Made by a program: the position numbers and the translations under genes. A DNA stretch of 64,000 nucleotides from Desulfobulbaceae bacterium (GTDB lineage Bacteria; Desulfobacterota; Desulfobulbia; Desulfobulbales; SURF-16): NCBI GenBank assembly GCA_020444175.1, contig JAHLLM010000031.1:1-64000 (forward strand), given 5' to 3'. The notes under the pieces are model-generated. The model ran no database searches. It was not told where the DNA came from and was given only the letters and a program-made list of their open reading frames with translations. Positions 21,872 to 30,941 of this stretch are shown here, in pieces (the first letter of the stretch is position 1; each line of letters begins with the position of its first letter).

Positions 21872-24800
21872 TTAATTCAAACAGTCAGTGCGCCCGAATT
21901 CGGAACGAAGGATGCCGAAGTCACTCAGGTCGACGCTGTTGTCACCATTCAAGTCCGCACTGCACGGTGCCGCCTCGCTACAGACTGTGCCGAACTGCGC
22001 TCGCAGGATGCCGAAATCTTGGAGATCTACAGCACCATCGTTGTTAATGTCCGCTACGCATGTATTCTGCGGATCAGTTGCCTGAACTTCATCAGCACCA
22101 ACATCCGGGGCAACACCGCTGGGTCTTGCCTCACTGTCAACATCGGCAGACAAGGCGGCTGCACTGCTTAAAATCACACTGTCTCCCGCGTCAATTGCAG
22201 GTGAATTGTTGACAATATGGTAATCACCAAACAAGGCTCCAGAGACTGGATTCCACAGAGTAAGCGGGCCGAACCTGACATCAATGAAGTTTCCACCTTC
22301 GTCCAGAGCAGGTGCTGCCTGAATACCCGTGGTGACCTCAGGCAATACCAGCCATCCCCGGTCTCCATTGACATACTCACTGACAAAGAGAGGATCAAAC
22401 ATGTAATTGCTTGCATCATACCCTGTTACATCAGTCAGTATGGAGTACATCGGGTCAAGCATTGCCGCGATGCCGACAACTGCCAGATCATTATAAACCG
22501 GGGCCTGGCCTGCACTGATATCCGGAACAAGTCCGAAACCGGTATCGGAAAGGAGCCAGTAAAATGACCGATTGTGCCAGATTGTGTTGTTAAAAAGGAT
22601 CGGATTTGAATAATTCGCCATAAACGGCAGTCCTACACCGAGTCCGATTGCATCAGCAAGCTGCGTACTGTGCGGCCTTGAAACCACACCGGCCGGCTGC
22701 GGGTTGGACTGGGTCGGCACACCTGGAGTAAAAGCTTCTCCGGCGGTTGCCGTACTGTCGTTATTGGCAATAGTGTTATGAATAATCTTGACAGAAGCAG
22801 CGTCCTGCAGGGAAATACCGCCACCGGCCAGTCCTGCCCCGTTGTTGGCAATAATGTTATTTAAGATATCAACACTATGCCATGCCTCGGTGTTGTCTGG
22901 AGCATTTGCAACATCCTGACCGTTCACACTGGAGAGACGAATACCACCGCCATCTCCGGCTCCGGCAAGGTTGCCCTGGATCAGATTTGAAATAATCTGT
23001 ACAGAACCACTGCCATCGCTCAGAGCCGCACCGCCTAACGGAGCAAGTCCTGAAATCAGAACACCGCCGCCATTGACCGTCTGGCCCTGGTTGAATGACT
23101 GGTTGAAGATAATGGTATTGTCCTTAATAAGGCCATTGCTGCTCAGGCCACGATGAGCAATACCAGCTCCTTCGCCAAGGGTAAAATTACCGCAGATCAG
23201 GTTATCGGTTACAGAGTAATTATCCGAACCGGTTGCCAGGGTAATACCTCCGCCGGCGTTGCCGTCACTCATTCCTGCGTTTCTGGTTATTTCATTGTTA
23301 TGAATATTCAGGAAATCATTACCGCTGTCTACGTATGAAGCATCAAGGGCAAGGGTCTGGTGGCCGGATCTGATAGCGCCGCCGAAAACACCCTGGTTGC
23401 CGAAGATATTATTATTGCTGATCTCCAGATACTGCGCTCGTCCGTTGACCATAACCGCGCCGCCGAAATCTGCGCCGGTAATGGTAAAGCCGTCGATTCG
23501 CGCTCTCTGATTCTCGTTAAATTCACCCGCGCGGGCAAGTACCAGAACGCCTGCCGCCTCTTCAGTGAAGAGAGTATCCGGTTCCGGTCCTGCAAAACCA
23601 ATTTCCTGTCCTGGCAAGAGGTAACTTGCGTCACCGCCAACCGCCGGATCAACCAGACTCTGCAGAAGTTCTCGCCAGGCAACCAATGCCTCGGCAGGAT
23701 CTTTCACAGCGTTGATTGTTGTTGATCCCGGACCCCAACCCTGAAGCTTAACCGGTTTCCACATGATAACCGACTCTTCATAGGTTCCCGGAGGAATAAG
23801 GATAAGGCTACCGGGAGCCGCGCCGTTTACAGCGGCCTGGATAGAGCCGCCGGGAGCCACGTGAACAGGCGGCAGGGCTTCATTCACAGAAAGGGTCACA
23901 CCAACAAGGCTTGATTTATTGTTGTCGTTTCTTGTGACAACAAGCTCACCGGTTGTCGTTCCGGCAGCAACCCTGCCCATAATGACATCAGGTGACCAGG
24001 CATCGACAATCAAATCAGTGCCGCCAATGCTGACAGTCCCTGCATTGCCAAATCCGTAATCCCTTGTAATGTTGACCGGGCTTGCCGGATCATTTGGGTT
24101 ATAGGCAGGATTCGGAATCTCTACAGCACTTCCCGCAGAGACGATGGTAATTGAATAGGTGCCGTTTGCTGCAGGCACATAAGGACCACCATCAGGACCG
24201 CTGACGGAATAAATCTTCGGAGTGCCGTTTTCGAGTTCACAGTCAAGTGAATCCTGACCTGGGCCGGCAAAAGCTGCCACAGGAACAACCGGCGTATCCA
24301 GATAGGTGGTTGAGCCCGGCATGAAATCGAAAGTATAGCAAAACTGACTGTATTTTCGATTAAAGAAGGGATCGATGATCGTCTGGCCAGGGTTGGCCGG
24401 ATCAGGAATCGGTCCAGGGCTGTTCATGCACAGAGTCAGCATGTTCGGAGACATACCGCTCGGATTAGGTATATTTGTTGTAAAGGTTGAAGGAACAAGG
24501 GCATTATAGTTTCCCCACTGATCAGAGTAAATTCGATGAATTTCCCGACCTGTCCAGTCCCGAATGGAAATCGGCAGGAAAGGAAGAGCATATTTTTCGC
24601 CGAAAGTTATAGCTGTCGGATCAAACTCATTACTGGCATCATCGAGGATAAAGCCTATGGCATGCCCGGCTATAGGAACTTCGGTAAACATAAAAAAATC
24701 TACCGCTGCATTCTTGCCGTCAGTAAGCGAGATCTGTTTTCTATCGCACATTTTAAGAGTTTGCCCGGCCAATGGCGCAGCCACTCCGGGGAACAAAGCC

Positions 24801-27178
24801 AGCTCGTCCGGGACGACATATTCTTCACCCACACAAACCGGGGGAAGCAGCTCCGGATTTGCGACATACTCTTCACCAAAATCGACCGCCTTGTCCTGGG
24901 ATTTAAATGTCTCATAACCAACAGGGGGCACGGACTCAACGATATACATGGCTTCCGGAAGACCTTCCACCTCAGTATTTCCAGACTCAATGCCGCCGGG
25001 GATGTATGAGGCAAATGCATAGCCACCGTCAAACACACCGGGTCGGACCTGATTCCAGTTCCTCAAGCCATCGTAACACTTGGCATCCATGTAGAAGGTA
25101 TCAGTCGGATCACCGGGGCAGCCGGCAGGCTTGCTGTCATCCCAGCTGTCGGTGGTGGTGGTCTGAATGGCATCCGCGCGGGTGATAACGCCATCGTTGT
25201 TGATGTCATCAATCACACCGTCCGAACCGTCAAATACCCCGTTGCCGTTCCAGTCCACATCCTCGGCTCCAGGGAAATTACCCATAGGGCCATGATCATG
25301 GTCACCGTCTGCATACAGATTAACTTCAACCCGGGGAATACCAGGTTCCCATGGCTCAGCAGCAGACAGCTCAGGATCATCTTCTGCACGTGTAATGTTA
25401 TAAAAAACAATACCTGAGATACCACCGTTCTCGCCGGGGCCGTAGGCTGTCTTTCCCCATTCAATTCTACTTGTCTGCCCGAGAAAACCTTGGAAAGCCT
25501 GGGTCAGAACGGGTCCTGTTTCAGTACGGAAAGGCAAAGGCTCCGTAGCCTGTACCCCTGTCCTGGGATCGATTAATGGTTCGCCTGTCGCCAGATCGAC
25601 AACCGGCTGCAGTTGAGGGTTGAGCTGTGCGTCAAAGGTCCAGGGATCATTGGGGTCAATGGCTCCACCGGCATCAACAATAATGGTGGCTCCAGTTGCC
25701 TTGAAGCGGGCAAAATCAATTTCAGCCACCAGCCAGTTGAAAAACGGAAAAACCTGGTCATAGGGAGCATTCCCTGTACTGTCTGTGGGAAACGACTGAT
25801 AAACAGTGCCGTCTCTCCAACGGATATTTGACCCTACTTCCAAAAGACCTACTTCATCACCTGCGACCAAGTCGTCGCAGGCCTCGGTAACGCATTCACG
25901 GAATCCGTTTTCATTGGCATCATAAAAGGCCATCTGCTCCAATCGTGCAAACCACTGAAAAACCGGCACTTCCCCAAGATCACAGGACACGCCGGCATTA
26001 CAGGTACCGTCTGCATTAACGATGACATCGTAGAAGGCAAATATCTGATCCAGGTTATCATCCCATACTACAAGCTGGTATGGGCCCGGAGGGACATCAG
26101 GAATGGTAAATGTTCCGTCATCATTTGCTCTCTCGGCATAAACTCCAACACCGATACCGGTTGCCATGTCATTGAGACCGATCCATGCCGTGGTATGGCC
26201 AAGTGGCCCGCCGTTAAAAAAGAACTGCTGAGTTGCATCGGAAGGCCTGGCCAGATGATTATTAACCACCTGCCCGCTGATTGAAGTCCCACCTGGAGCA
26301 GAAATGACATTCTGTGGCTGTATAAAGCCAATCGCAACATGGGGACCTGGTGTACCGAATTCACGGAAAAATGATGGCTCATTAGCTTTTGGCCAGGCAT
26401 CAATAACTTTTGTCCCTTCAATAGTGGCTGTCTGCACCCAGCTCTGTCCTGCCGGAGGTACAGCCATAATACCGTATTTGCCTGGAGCAAGATTTTTTAT
26501 CAAAGCCCTGCCCTCAGCATCGGTAAGAATGACGCCATTTCCCATGACGAGAACGTTACCTGCGGCATCGTATGTCGTGCCAAGGGGATTCCCGAAAACA
26601 TCCGTCATCTGCTGACCAGCTGAAATACCATAGCGGCCACCGGCGTCTTCTAACTGAATGGTAAACCCTTCTAGCCCGCTTTCCTCAGGAGTGTCAAAGG
26701 CATTGTTGATCGGCTGGTTATCCTGATAGACAACAATGCTGATCTGGGCCGTCGGCAGTGGCAGGGTATTGACAACCACTGTAACGTCTGCCTGTCCTGG
26801 TTTCACCTGAGCGCCGCCAAGTGCATAACCTGAATCCGGCAGCACGGTTACAAAATACCGTTTCTGCAGATCAGGAACCGCTATGTCCGCACTTGAGGAT
26901 AGGGAAGCTCCATTTGCCACAACCGGCATATAGCTCTGGTGGAGATTTTGCCCGAGAGGTTCAGGACTGCTCACACCAGGAGTCACGGCATAAGTGGCAT
27001 CCTCTTCAACAAGCCATCGAAACCCAGAAACTCCGACTCCATTACTGTCAACGACATTCACATTGAATGCCCAGGCCTGTGTGCCGGGAATCCCCATACA
27101 CAGTAATGCCAGAAATGACAGGAACACAGTAAACCAGTCTCTGGTTGTGTCCTTATATATATGCTGTTTTCTGTTCAT
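21872..27178 (-). CDS. giant secreted beta-helix protein with Ig-like/SdrD-B-like repeats and dockerin
   Basis: A 1768-residue exported protein. A long signal peptide ends near TQAWA. The first 1100 residues contain several carboxypeptidase-regulatory/SdrD-B-like beta-sandwich domains (for example LTDAEGRALIKNLAPGKYGI and FTIPDVPPGPYQLVVWDD) and a calcium-loop segment (DINNDGVITRADA). About residues 1120-1680 form a right-handed parallel beta-helix with repeated NNxIxxN turns. The last 65 residues are a dockerin with two DLQDFGILR/DLSDFGILR repeats, nearly identical to that of the third oxidase-like protein. ATG at 27178 is chosen because GGAGGG lies seven bases upstream. It is most likely a surface scaffold or adhesin; a polysaccharide-binding or lyase function of the helix cannot be excluded. 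Confidence 0.9.
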   Translation of the reverse strand: MNRKQHIYKDTTRDWFTVFLSFLALLCMGIPGTQAWAFNVNVVDSNGVGVSGFRWLVEEDATYAVTPGVSSPEPLGQNLHQSYMPVVANGASLSSSADIAVPDLQKRYFVTVLPDSGYALGGAQVKPGQADVTVVVNTLPLPTAQISIVVYQDNQPINNAFDTPEESGLEGFTIQLEDAGGRYGISAGQQMTDVFGNPLGTTYDAAGNVLVMGNGVILTDAEGRALIKNLAPGKYGIMAVPPAGQSWVQTATIEGTKVIDAWPKANEPSFFREFGTPGPHVAIGFIQPQNVISAPGGTSISGQVVNNHLARPSDATQQFFFNGGPLGHTTAWIGLNDMATGIGVGVYAERANDDGTFTIPDVPPGPYQLVVWDDNLDQIFAFYDVIVNADGTCNAGVSCDLGEVPVFQWFARLEQMAFYDANENGFRECVTEACDDLVAGDEVGLLEVGSNIRWRDGTVYQSFPTDSTGNAPYDQVFPFFNWLVAEIDFARFKATGATIIVDAGGAIDPNDPWTFDAQLNPQLQPVVDLATGEPLIDPRTGVQATEPLPFRTETGPVLTQAFQGFLGQTSRIEWGKTAYGPGENGGISGIVFYNITRAEDDPELSAAEPWEPGIPRVEVNLYADGDHDHGPMGNFPGAEDVDWNGNGVFDGSDGVIDDINNDGVITRADAIQTTTTDSWDDSKPAGCPGDPTDTFYMDAKCYDGLRNWNQVRPGVFDGGYAFASYIPGGIESGNTEVEGLPEAMYIVESVPPVGYETFKSQDKAVDFGEEYVANPELLPPVCVGEEYVVPDELALFPGVAAPLAGQTLKMCDRKQISLTDGKNAAVDFFMFTEVPIAGHAIGFILDDASNEFDPTAITFGEKYALPFLPISIRDWTGREIHRIYSDQWGNYNALVPSTFTTNIPNPSGMSPNMLTLCMNSPGPIPDPANPGQTIIDPFFNRKYSQFCYTFDFMPGSTTYLDTPVVPVAAFAGPGQDSLDCELENGTPKIYSVSGPDGGPYVPAANGTYSITIVSAGSAVEIPNPAYNPNDPASPVNITRDYGFGNAGTVSIGGTDLIVDAWSPDVIMGRVAAGTTTGELVVTRNDNNKSSLVGVTLSVNEALPPVHVAPGGSIQAAVNGAAPGSLILIPPGTYEESVIMWKPVKLQGWGPGSTTINAVKDPAEALVAWRELLQSLVDPAVGGDASYLLPGQEIGFAGPEPDTLFTEEAAGVLVLARAGEFNENQRARIDGFTITGADFGGAVMVNGRAQYLEISNNNIFGNQGVFGGAIRSGHQTLALDASYVDSGNDFLNIHNNEITRNAGMSDGNAGGGITLATGSDNYSVTDNLICGNFTLGEGAGIAHRGLSSNGLIKDNTIIFNQSFNQGQTVNGGGVLISGLAPLGGAALSDGSGSVQIISNLIQGNLAGAGDGGGIRLSSVNGQDVANAPDNTEAWHSVDILNNIIANNGAGLAGGGISLQDAASVKIIHNTIANNDSTATAGEAFTPGVPTQSNPQPAGVVSRPHSTQLADAIGLGVGLPFMANYSNPILFNNTIWHNRSFYWLLSDTGFGLVPDISAGQAPVYNDLAVVGIAAMLDPMYSILTDVTGYDASNYMFDPLFVSEYVNGDRGWLVLPEVTTGIQAAPALDEGGNFIDVRFGPLTLWNPVSGALFGDYHIVNNSPAIDAGDSVILSSAAALSADVDSEARPSGVAPDVGADEVQATDPQNTCVADINNDGAVDLQDFGILRAQFGTVCSEAAPCSADLNGDNSVDLSDFGILRSEFGRTDCLN

Positions 27179-27302
27179 TTGTATCCCTCCATTGCCGGCA
27201 TCTGTGAAAGCATCATTCTGTAACGAGGACGTTCCCTCTGTTGATGTTTTCATGTGCCAACCCCTTATTTTCTTTCGTCAGCATGCCCTTAACTGTATTT
27301 CG

Positions 27303-27923
27303 TTATAAAGCACTTTTCTTTCTTCGGGAACGCAAGCCAAGAAGACTGGTCAAACCTGCGCCCAACAGCCAGACTGCACCTGGGAGAGGAACAGCTGCCA
27401 CACTCACCTGCGCCCCCTGAAAATCGATCAAGGGATCAAAAATAAATAAATCATCCGCCAGATAATCCACTGCCGCGGCATCGTAATCCAGCAGAGCCAA
27501 GTCAAACAGACCCACATCGCTGCTTGTTAGATTAATTGATCCAAGCAAGAGTGGGTTTACGGCATCAAGGGCGCCGAAAGAAAGACCCTGCAAACTGAGG
27601 CTGCCGGGGGAATCGTTAAGTACAATTGGAATCCAGGCTGGAGCCATTGAGGAGGAAATCGAGGAAATTTGTGGCGAAGCCCCAACATAGTTAAGCTCCA
27701 CACCAAAACCAATGAGCCCTCCATGGGCTCCACCCAGTGCATCAACAAAATCCCGGGCATAAATGTCTGCAGTGAAAGAATTCCCAAGATTAACGGACCA
27801 AACAGTTTCAGCTGTAGAAGCATCACCGTCAAAGTCCAGATAGACAAGCGGTGCAGCACGAGCAATTTGACCAAAAATCAACAAAAAGCATGCAGCACCG
27901 AGTAAAAAAATCGATTTTTTCAT
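27303..27923 (-). CDS. PEP-CTERM-type protein with cohesin-like body
   Basis: A 206-residue exported protein. After the signal peptide (ending ARAAP), the body of about 150 residues has the pattern of a cohesin-type beta-sandwich: an early stretch around NSFTADIYARD, the core LIGFGVELNYVG and a late strand GSINLTSSDVGLFDLALL. The C-terminus (VPLPGAVWLLGAGL, then a basic RSRRKK tail) is a PEP-CTERM-type sorting signal, which in this family directs anchoring by an exosortase. The cohesin assignment is by pattern only. It fits the context: the next gene and two others in the cluster end in dockerins. ATG at 27923 is preceded by AAGGAGA. Confidence 0.78.
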   Translation of the reverse strand: MKKSIFLLGAACFLLIFGQIARAAPLVYLDFDGDASTAETVWSVNLGNSFTADIYARDFVDALGGAHGGLIGFGVELNYVGASPQISSISSSMAPAWIPIVLNDSPGSLSLQGLSFGALDAVNPLLLGSINLTSSDVGLFDLALLDYDAAAVDYLADDLFIFDPLIDFQGAQVSVAAVPLPGAVWLLGAGLTSLLGLRSRRKKSAL

Positions 27924-27964
27924 GGCGACTCTCCTTTTCATTTTGCGTTAGTTTTTTTCCAGCT

Positions 27965-28171
27965 CTAATTTATTTCTTTATCATCAATGCTCAGTTTCCT
28001 GGCTTCAAGCCGCAACTTATAAGCATTATCAAGAACAATACCCAGAAACCTGAGACTTCTTTCGTCATCAGCGGTTAAGGCATAACTTTGAGCCAGCTTG
28101 ACGAGCATCTCAGATAGGTTGATAAGCTGTCGGATGTTATTGGCATTTATAGTTTCAGTTCTTTTTTCCAA
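27965..28171 (-). CDS. small helical protein, first frame after the riboswitch
   Basis: A 68-residue, highly charged, probably all-helical protein without signal peptide or membrane segment. I do not recognise it. The only start available is TTG at 28171, because a TAA lies 15 bases upstream in frame; GTGGGG before it may serve as a weak ribosome-binding site. It begins about 30 bases after the riboswitch terminator and ends 41 bases before the cohesin-like gene, so its position supports a real gene, but the evidence is modest. Confidence 0.45.
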   Translation of the reverse strand: MEKRTETINANNIRQLINLSEMLVKLAQSYALTADDERSLRFLGIVLDNAYKLRLEARKLSIDDKEIN

Positions 28172-28201
28172 ACCAGCTGCCCCACTTTAATGATTGCCCA
28201 T

Positions 28202-28235
28202 AAAAAAAGCCGGATTGCACCTTTTGCAACCCGGC
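28202..28235 (-). terminator. intrinsic terminator of riboswitch 2
   Basis: On the minus strand GCCGGGTTGC pairs with GCAATCCGGC (one G-T pair) around a seven-base loop, followed by seven T. The 5' arm is also the last conserved block of the GEMM aptamer, so ligand binding and terminator formation should exclude each other. This predicts that ligand turns expression on. Confidence 0.85.
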
Positions 28236-28295
28236 CGTCTCTTTCGAGATCCGTTGGCTTTCCGTCTCCACCTCGCGATGAATTTGGCTTTAAGG
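28226..28295 (-). ncRNA. GEMM-class (cyclic dinucleotide) riboswitch 2
   Basis: The minus strand shows the same elements as the copy at 3601: AAAGCCAAA, a stem TTCATC-GCGA-GGTGGA with a GNRA loop, GACGGAAAGCC, then ACGGATCTC-GAAA-GAGACGG and the closing GCCGGGTTGC. The tetraloop, the purine-rich joint and the GACGGAAAGCC core are the conserved parts of the GEMM-I family, which senses c-di-GMP or, in some variants, 3',3'-cGAMP. It directly precedes the exported-protein cluster that runs to 14243, and its last block overlaps an intrinsic terminator. Confidence 0.85.
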
Positions 28296-28681
28296 ATTAA
28301 ACATACTGCGGTTCAAATAATACAGAGTGGTATTTCACAATGCGTGCCAGTAATTTTTCTTTCTTTCATTACGCACACAACATATTGATATCGTGGGAAT
28401 TTAAAAAAATCACGCCTTCATATACATAACCAGCAGCTTGGGTAATGGATCCTGCAAACCAGGACATACAATATAAAGGACAAGGACCTTTCATAAAGAG
28501 CCAAAGTCTTAAAACAGCAGAACTTTTCCTCTGGAGAAATATTGATAAAAAGGGGTGGGATTCAGAAAACGATGACTGTCTCAGTCAGATGAGACAATGA
28601 GACACTGCGAGACAACTCTGAAACACTTCTGATACAATAAATCAGCAGCCAATATATGCTCAAAAACTAGCGCGATTTATT
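28296..28681. other. intergenic region upstream of the riboswitch
   Basis: About 385 bases between the riboswitch and the end of the sigma-54 activator gene. No gene, repeat or clear hairpin was found. The promoter of the minus-strand cluster should be here. A TGGCAC at about 28345 (minus) lacks the matching TTGC element. Confidence 0.5.
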
Positions 28682-30085
28682 TCATTTTAAAGGTAGATTT
28701 TTTTGCAAAAAACGATACAGGGTTGCCCGGCCGACACCAAGCAACTTTGCAGCAGCGGTTTTGTTGCCATCTGTTTTTTCAAGAGCTGACATTACTGCAA
28801 CCTGATCAAGTTTTTTCCCAGATGTATTCTTGTGAAGAAATGTGGCAAGGGCAGAGTTGTTGCTGACGGGGTAATTGCTCTGGGTTTGAATGTAATGGGG
28901 CAAATGATAAGGTTCAATTGTCTCTGTTTCGCATTTCATTATTGAAAACTGAATGACATTCTGCAGCTCCCTGACATTCCCCGGCCAATCGTGCATTACC
29001 AGCAGCTCAAGTGATTCGGGAGACAATATTTTTTTCGTTTTTCCGAAGTTGTGTGCTGTCTGTTCAAGAAAATGTTCCGCAAGAAGAGGAATATCAGTCT
29101 CGCGCTCCTGCAGGGACGGGACATTAATGGGAACAACGCAAAGCCTGTAATAGAGATCGAGACGAAATCGCCCGGCGGCAACCTCATCCTCCAGCTTCCT
29201 GTTTGTGGCGCTGATTACCCGGGCATCAACCTTAAGAGTCTTGGTGCCGCCGATTCTCTCAAATGTTCCTTCCTGCAGAACCCTGAGGATTTTAGCCTGT
29301 ATTGAGAAATCAAGTTCTCCGATTTCATCCAAAAAAATGGTTCCTTCGTTGGCCAGTTCGAATCTGCCTTTTTTACTGTGAACTGCGCCGGTAAAAGCGC
29401 CTTTCTCGTGGCCGAACAGCTCACTCTCCAAAAGGCCATGGGGAAGAGCCCCGCAATTGACTGTAACAAAAGGCATATCGCGACGCGGACCGGCATCATG
29501 TATAGCGTGGGCCACAAGCTCTTTTCCGGTACCGCTTGCCCCTTGAACCAAAACAGGCAGATCAACACGTGAAGTTTCATAAATAAGATCATAAATCTCT
29601 TCAAGGGATCCGTGATTTCCTATTATTTTCTTGGCGAATGCATCCTTTTCAAGCTTGTTGATAACGTCAAGCTTTGAGATATTATCAATAATAACGACGG
29701 CGTAATTCCCATCTTTGTAAAAAAACGGGGCAGCGCTGACAAAGAGTTCCACCAAACGAGGCTTGCCATTGATCAACAGCTGAAAATTCCCCCTTGCCCG
29801 ATACTTCCGGTTGTGTTCAAGGGACTCTATTGCTGCACGCCGGGCGGCACATTTTTCACAGTAAACAGTGGAACCGCAACCTGTAGCAGACTGAATTGCA
29901 TTAATACAGTTCAGCATGTCTCCTGCGCATTTGCCCACAAGATCGTCACTTTCCTGGCCAACGATCTTTTCCACAACATTGTTTATCTGCCTGATTTTCC
30001 TATCCTTATCCAGGACAAATACACCACAGGGAATTTCTGCCAAAAGTGTTTTGATAAATTCATTATTTAATTCATAAAATTCCAA
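28682..30085 (-). CDS. sigma-54-dependent activator with PAS sensor
   Basis: A 467-residue enhancer-binding protein. Residues about 1-130 form a PAS domain with a cysteine cluster (CGSTVYCEKC), suggesting a redox, heme or metal input. The AAA+ domain has Walker A (GASGTGKE), the sigma-54-contacting GAFTGA loop, Walker B (GTIFLDEIGEL) and arginine fingers. The C-terminus is a Fis-type helix-turn-helix (KTAAAKLLGVGRATLYRFL). There is no receiver domain, so it is not a classical response regulator. It lies between the minus-strand oxidase cluster and the divergent ABC/Sco operon and may regulate either; no convincing sigma-54 promoter was found by eye. Confidence 0.93.
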   Translation of the reverse strand: MEFYELNNEFIKTLLAEIPCGVFVLDKDRKIRQINNVVEKIVGQESDDLVGKCAGDMLNCINAIQSATGCGSTVYCEKCAARRAAIESLEHNRKYRARGNFQLLINGKPRLVELFVSAAPFFYKDGNYAVVIIDNISKLDVINKLEKDAFAKKIIGNHGSLEEIYDLIYETSRVDLPVLVQGASGTGKELVAHAIHDAGPRRDMPFVTVNCGALPHGLLESELFGHEKGAFTGAVHSKKGRFELANEGTIFLDEIGELDFSIQAKILRVLQEGTFERIGGTKTLKVDARVISATNRKLEDEVAAGRFRLDLYYRLCVVPINVPSLQERETDIPLLAEHFLEQTAHNFGKTKKILSPESLELLVMHDWPGNVRELQNVIQFSIMKCETETIEPYHLPHYIQTQSNYPVSNNSALATFLHKNTSGKKLDQVAVMSALEKTDGNKTAAAKLLGVGRATLYRFLQKNLPLK

Positions 30086-30608
30086 AACGCCTCCTCCGAG
30101 TTACAGAGTATCTAAATAAAAAAGCAAGCTTCGCGCGACTCCTTTTCAATACTGCGCCCTTGCTATCAATACCATATATCTTATCCTAACTGCATTCAAT
30201 CCCTTAAAAGTGATCAGAACTTTTCTCCATTTTTACGCACTCGGCAATTGTCTCTGCGCCATTCAGCTGCTATTATACAGGGAAACTGATTCTCCAGGAA
30301 CAATACATTCCTAGAAATACGGAAGACCTGTTCCTTTTTTTGACAAGCAGCACCGCATGCAGCAGAAACGACATGTTTGTTTCGGCATTGCCGGCATTCA
30401 ATTTTTTTCTTAGTTCGTGCCTGTCCATAAATAGGGCATTTTGTTCGAGATCAAGGATTGCGCAAAAAATTACCACAGGCATATATTTGATATTCCGAGG
30501 ATAATTTTTTAAGCATGACGCAGATATCGGGCAAAAGGGCCATTTATGGACGGACACAAGTTCATTCTTTTCTTCAACACCACCAAGGCAAGACTCCTTA
30601 ATGTCTAC
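30086..30608. other. divergent intergenic region containing a family A repeat
   Basis: About 520 bases between the sigma-54 activator and the plus-strand ABC/Sco operon. Apart from the MITE-like copy at 30417-30557 nothing was recognised. Promoters for both directions should lie here. The repeat ends about 50 bases before the first operon start, so it is in the leader of that operon. Confidence 0.55.
30417..30557 (+). repeat. MITE-like repeat, family A, copy 3
   Basis: A 141-bp copy running GTGCCTGTCCATAAATAGG to GGACGGACAC. It is the most diverged copy in the window, and its flanks (TAGTTC and AAGTTC) are not TA. Its right end supplies an in-frame ATG that would lengthen the next protein; I regard that as accidental. 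Confidence 0.8.
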
Positions 30609-30941
30609 ATGGGAAAATATAAAATCTTTATCACCATAACCGCTCTGCAGCTTACTCTGCTTACTGCTTTTTTATTGTCGGGCTATCAGTCCGCACAAAA
30701 GGCCCGTCTGCAGCAACTCAGAGACAAACGGCAGATTGTCCGTTATCTCGGCCTGACAGATCTTTCTATCTGGACAGAAGCCCGCTATACCAGACATCCG
30801 TCACAAAGCGATTTTTTTACACCTTTTCAGGATTTCCCCTGTTCTTTGGAACATTTTCCAGCCGGTTCCATTGTTACACCTCTTCAACCTGACCATGAGA
30901 TTACAATGGAACAAACACCCTTAAAAGGGAGGGAGAAATGA
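30609..30941 (+). CDS. small membrane-anchored protein, first gene of the ABC/Sco operon
   Basis: A 110-residue protein with one N-terminal membrane segment (about residues 3-25, TALQLTLLTAFLLSGYQ), a short basic coiled stretch and a hydrophilic domain; a single Cys is present in DFPCSLEH. I do not recognise the family. ATG at 30609 is preferred to an in-frame ATG at 30546 that lies inside a transposon-like repeat. Its stop overlaps the permease start (ATGA), indicating translational coupling. It could be an accessory periplasmic subunit of the transporter. Confidence 0.7.
   Translation: MGKYKIFITITALQLTLLTAFLLSGYQSAQKARLQQLRDKRQIVRYLGLTDLSIWTEARYTRHPSQSDFFTPFQDFPCSLEHFPAGSIVTPLQPDHEITMEQTPLKGREK

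Noticed and set aside
27235-27290. TGGCACATG on the minus strand as a sigma-54 promoter for the giant protein gene
   Set aside because: No TTGC element at the required distance.
28330-28350. TGGCACG on the minus strand upstream of riboswitch 2 as a sigma-54 promoter
   Set aside because: The -24-like half is good, but the -12 half reads GTGA instead of TTGC. Kept only as a note because a sigma-54 activator is encoded next to it.
30546-30608. Upstream start for the first gene of the ABC/Sco operon
   Set aside because: The ATG is the end of a MITE-like repeat and would put a hydrophilic stretch before the membrane segment.
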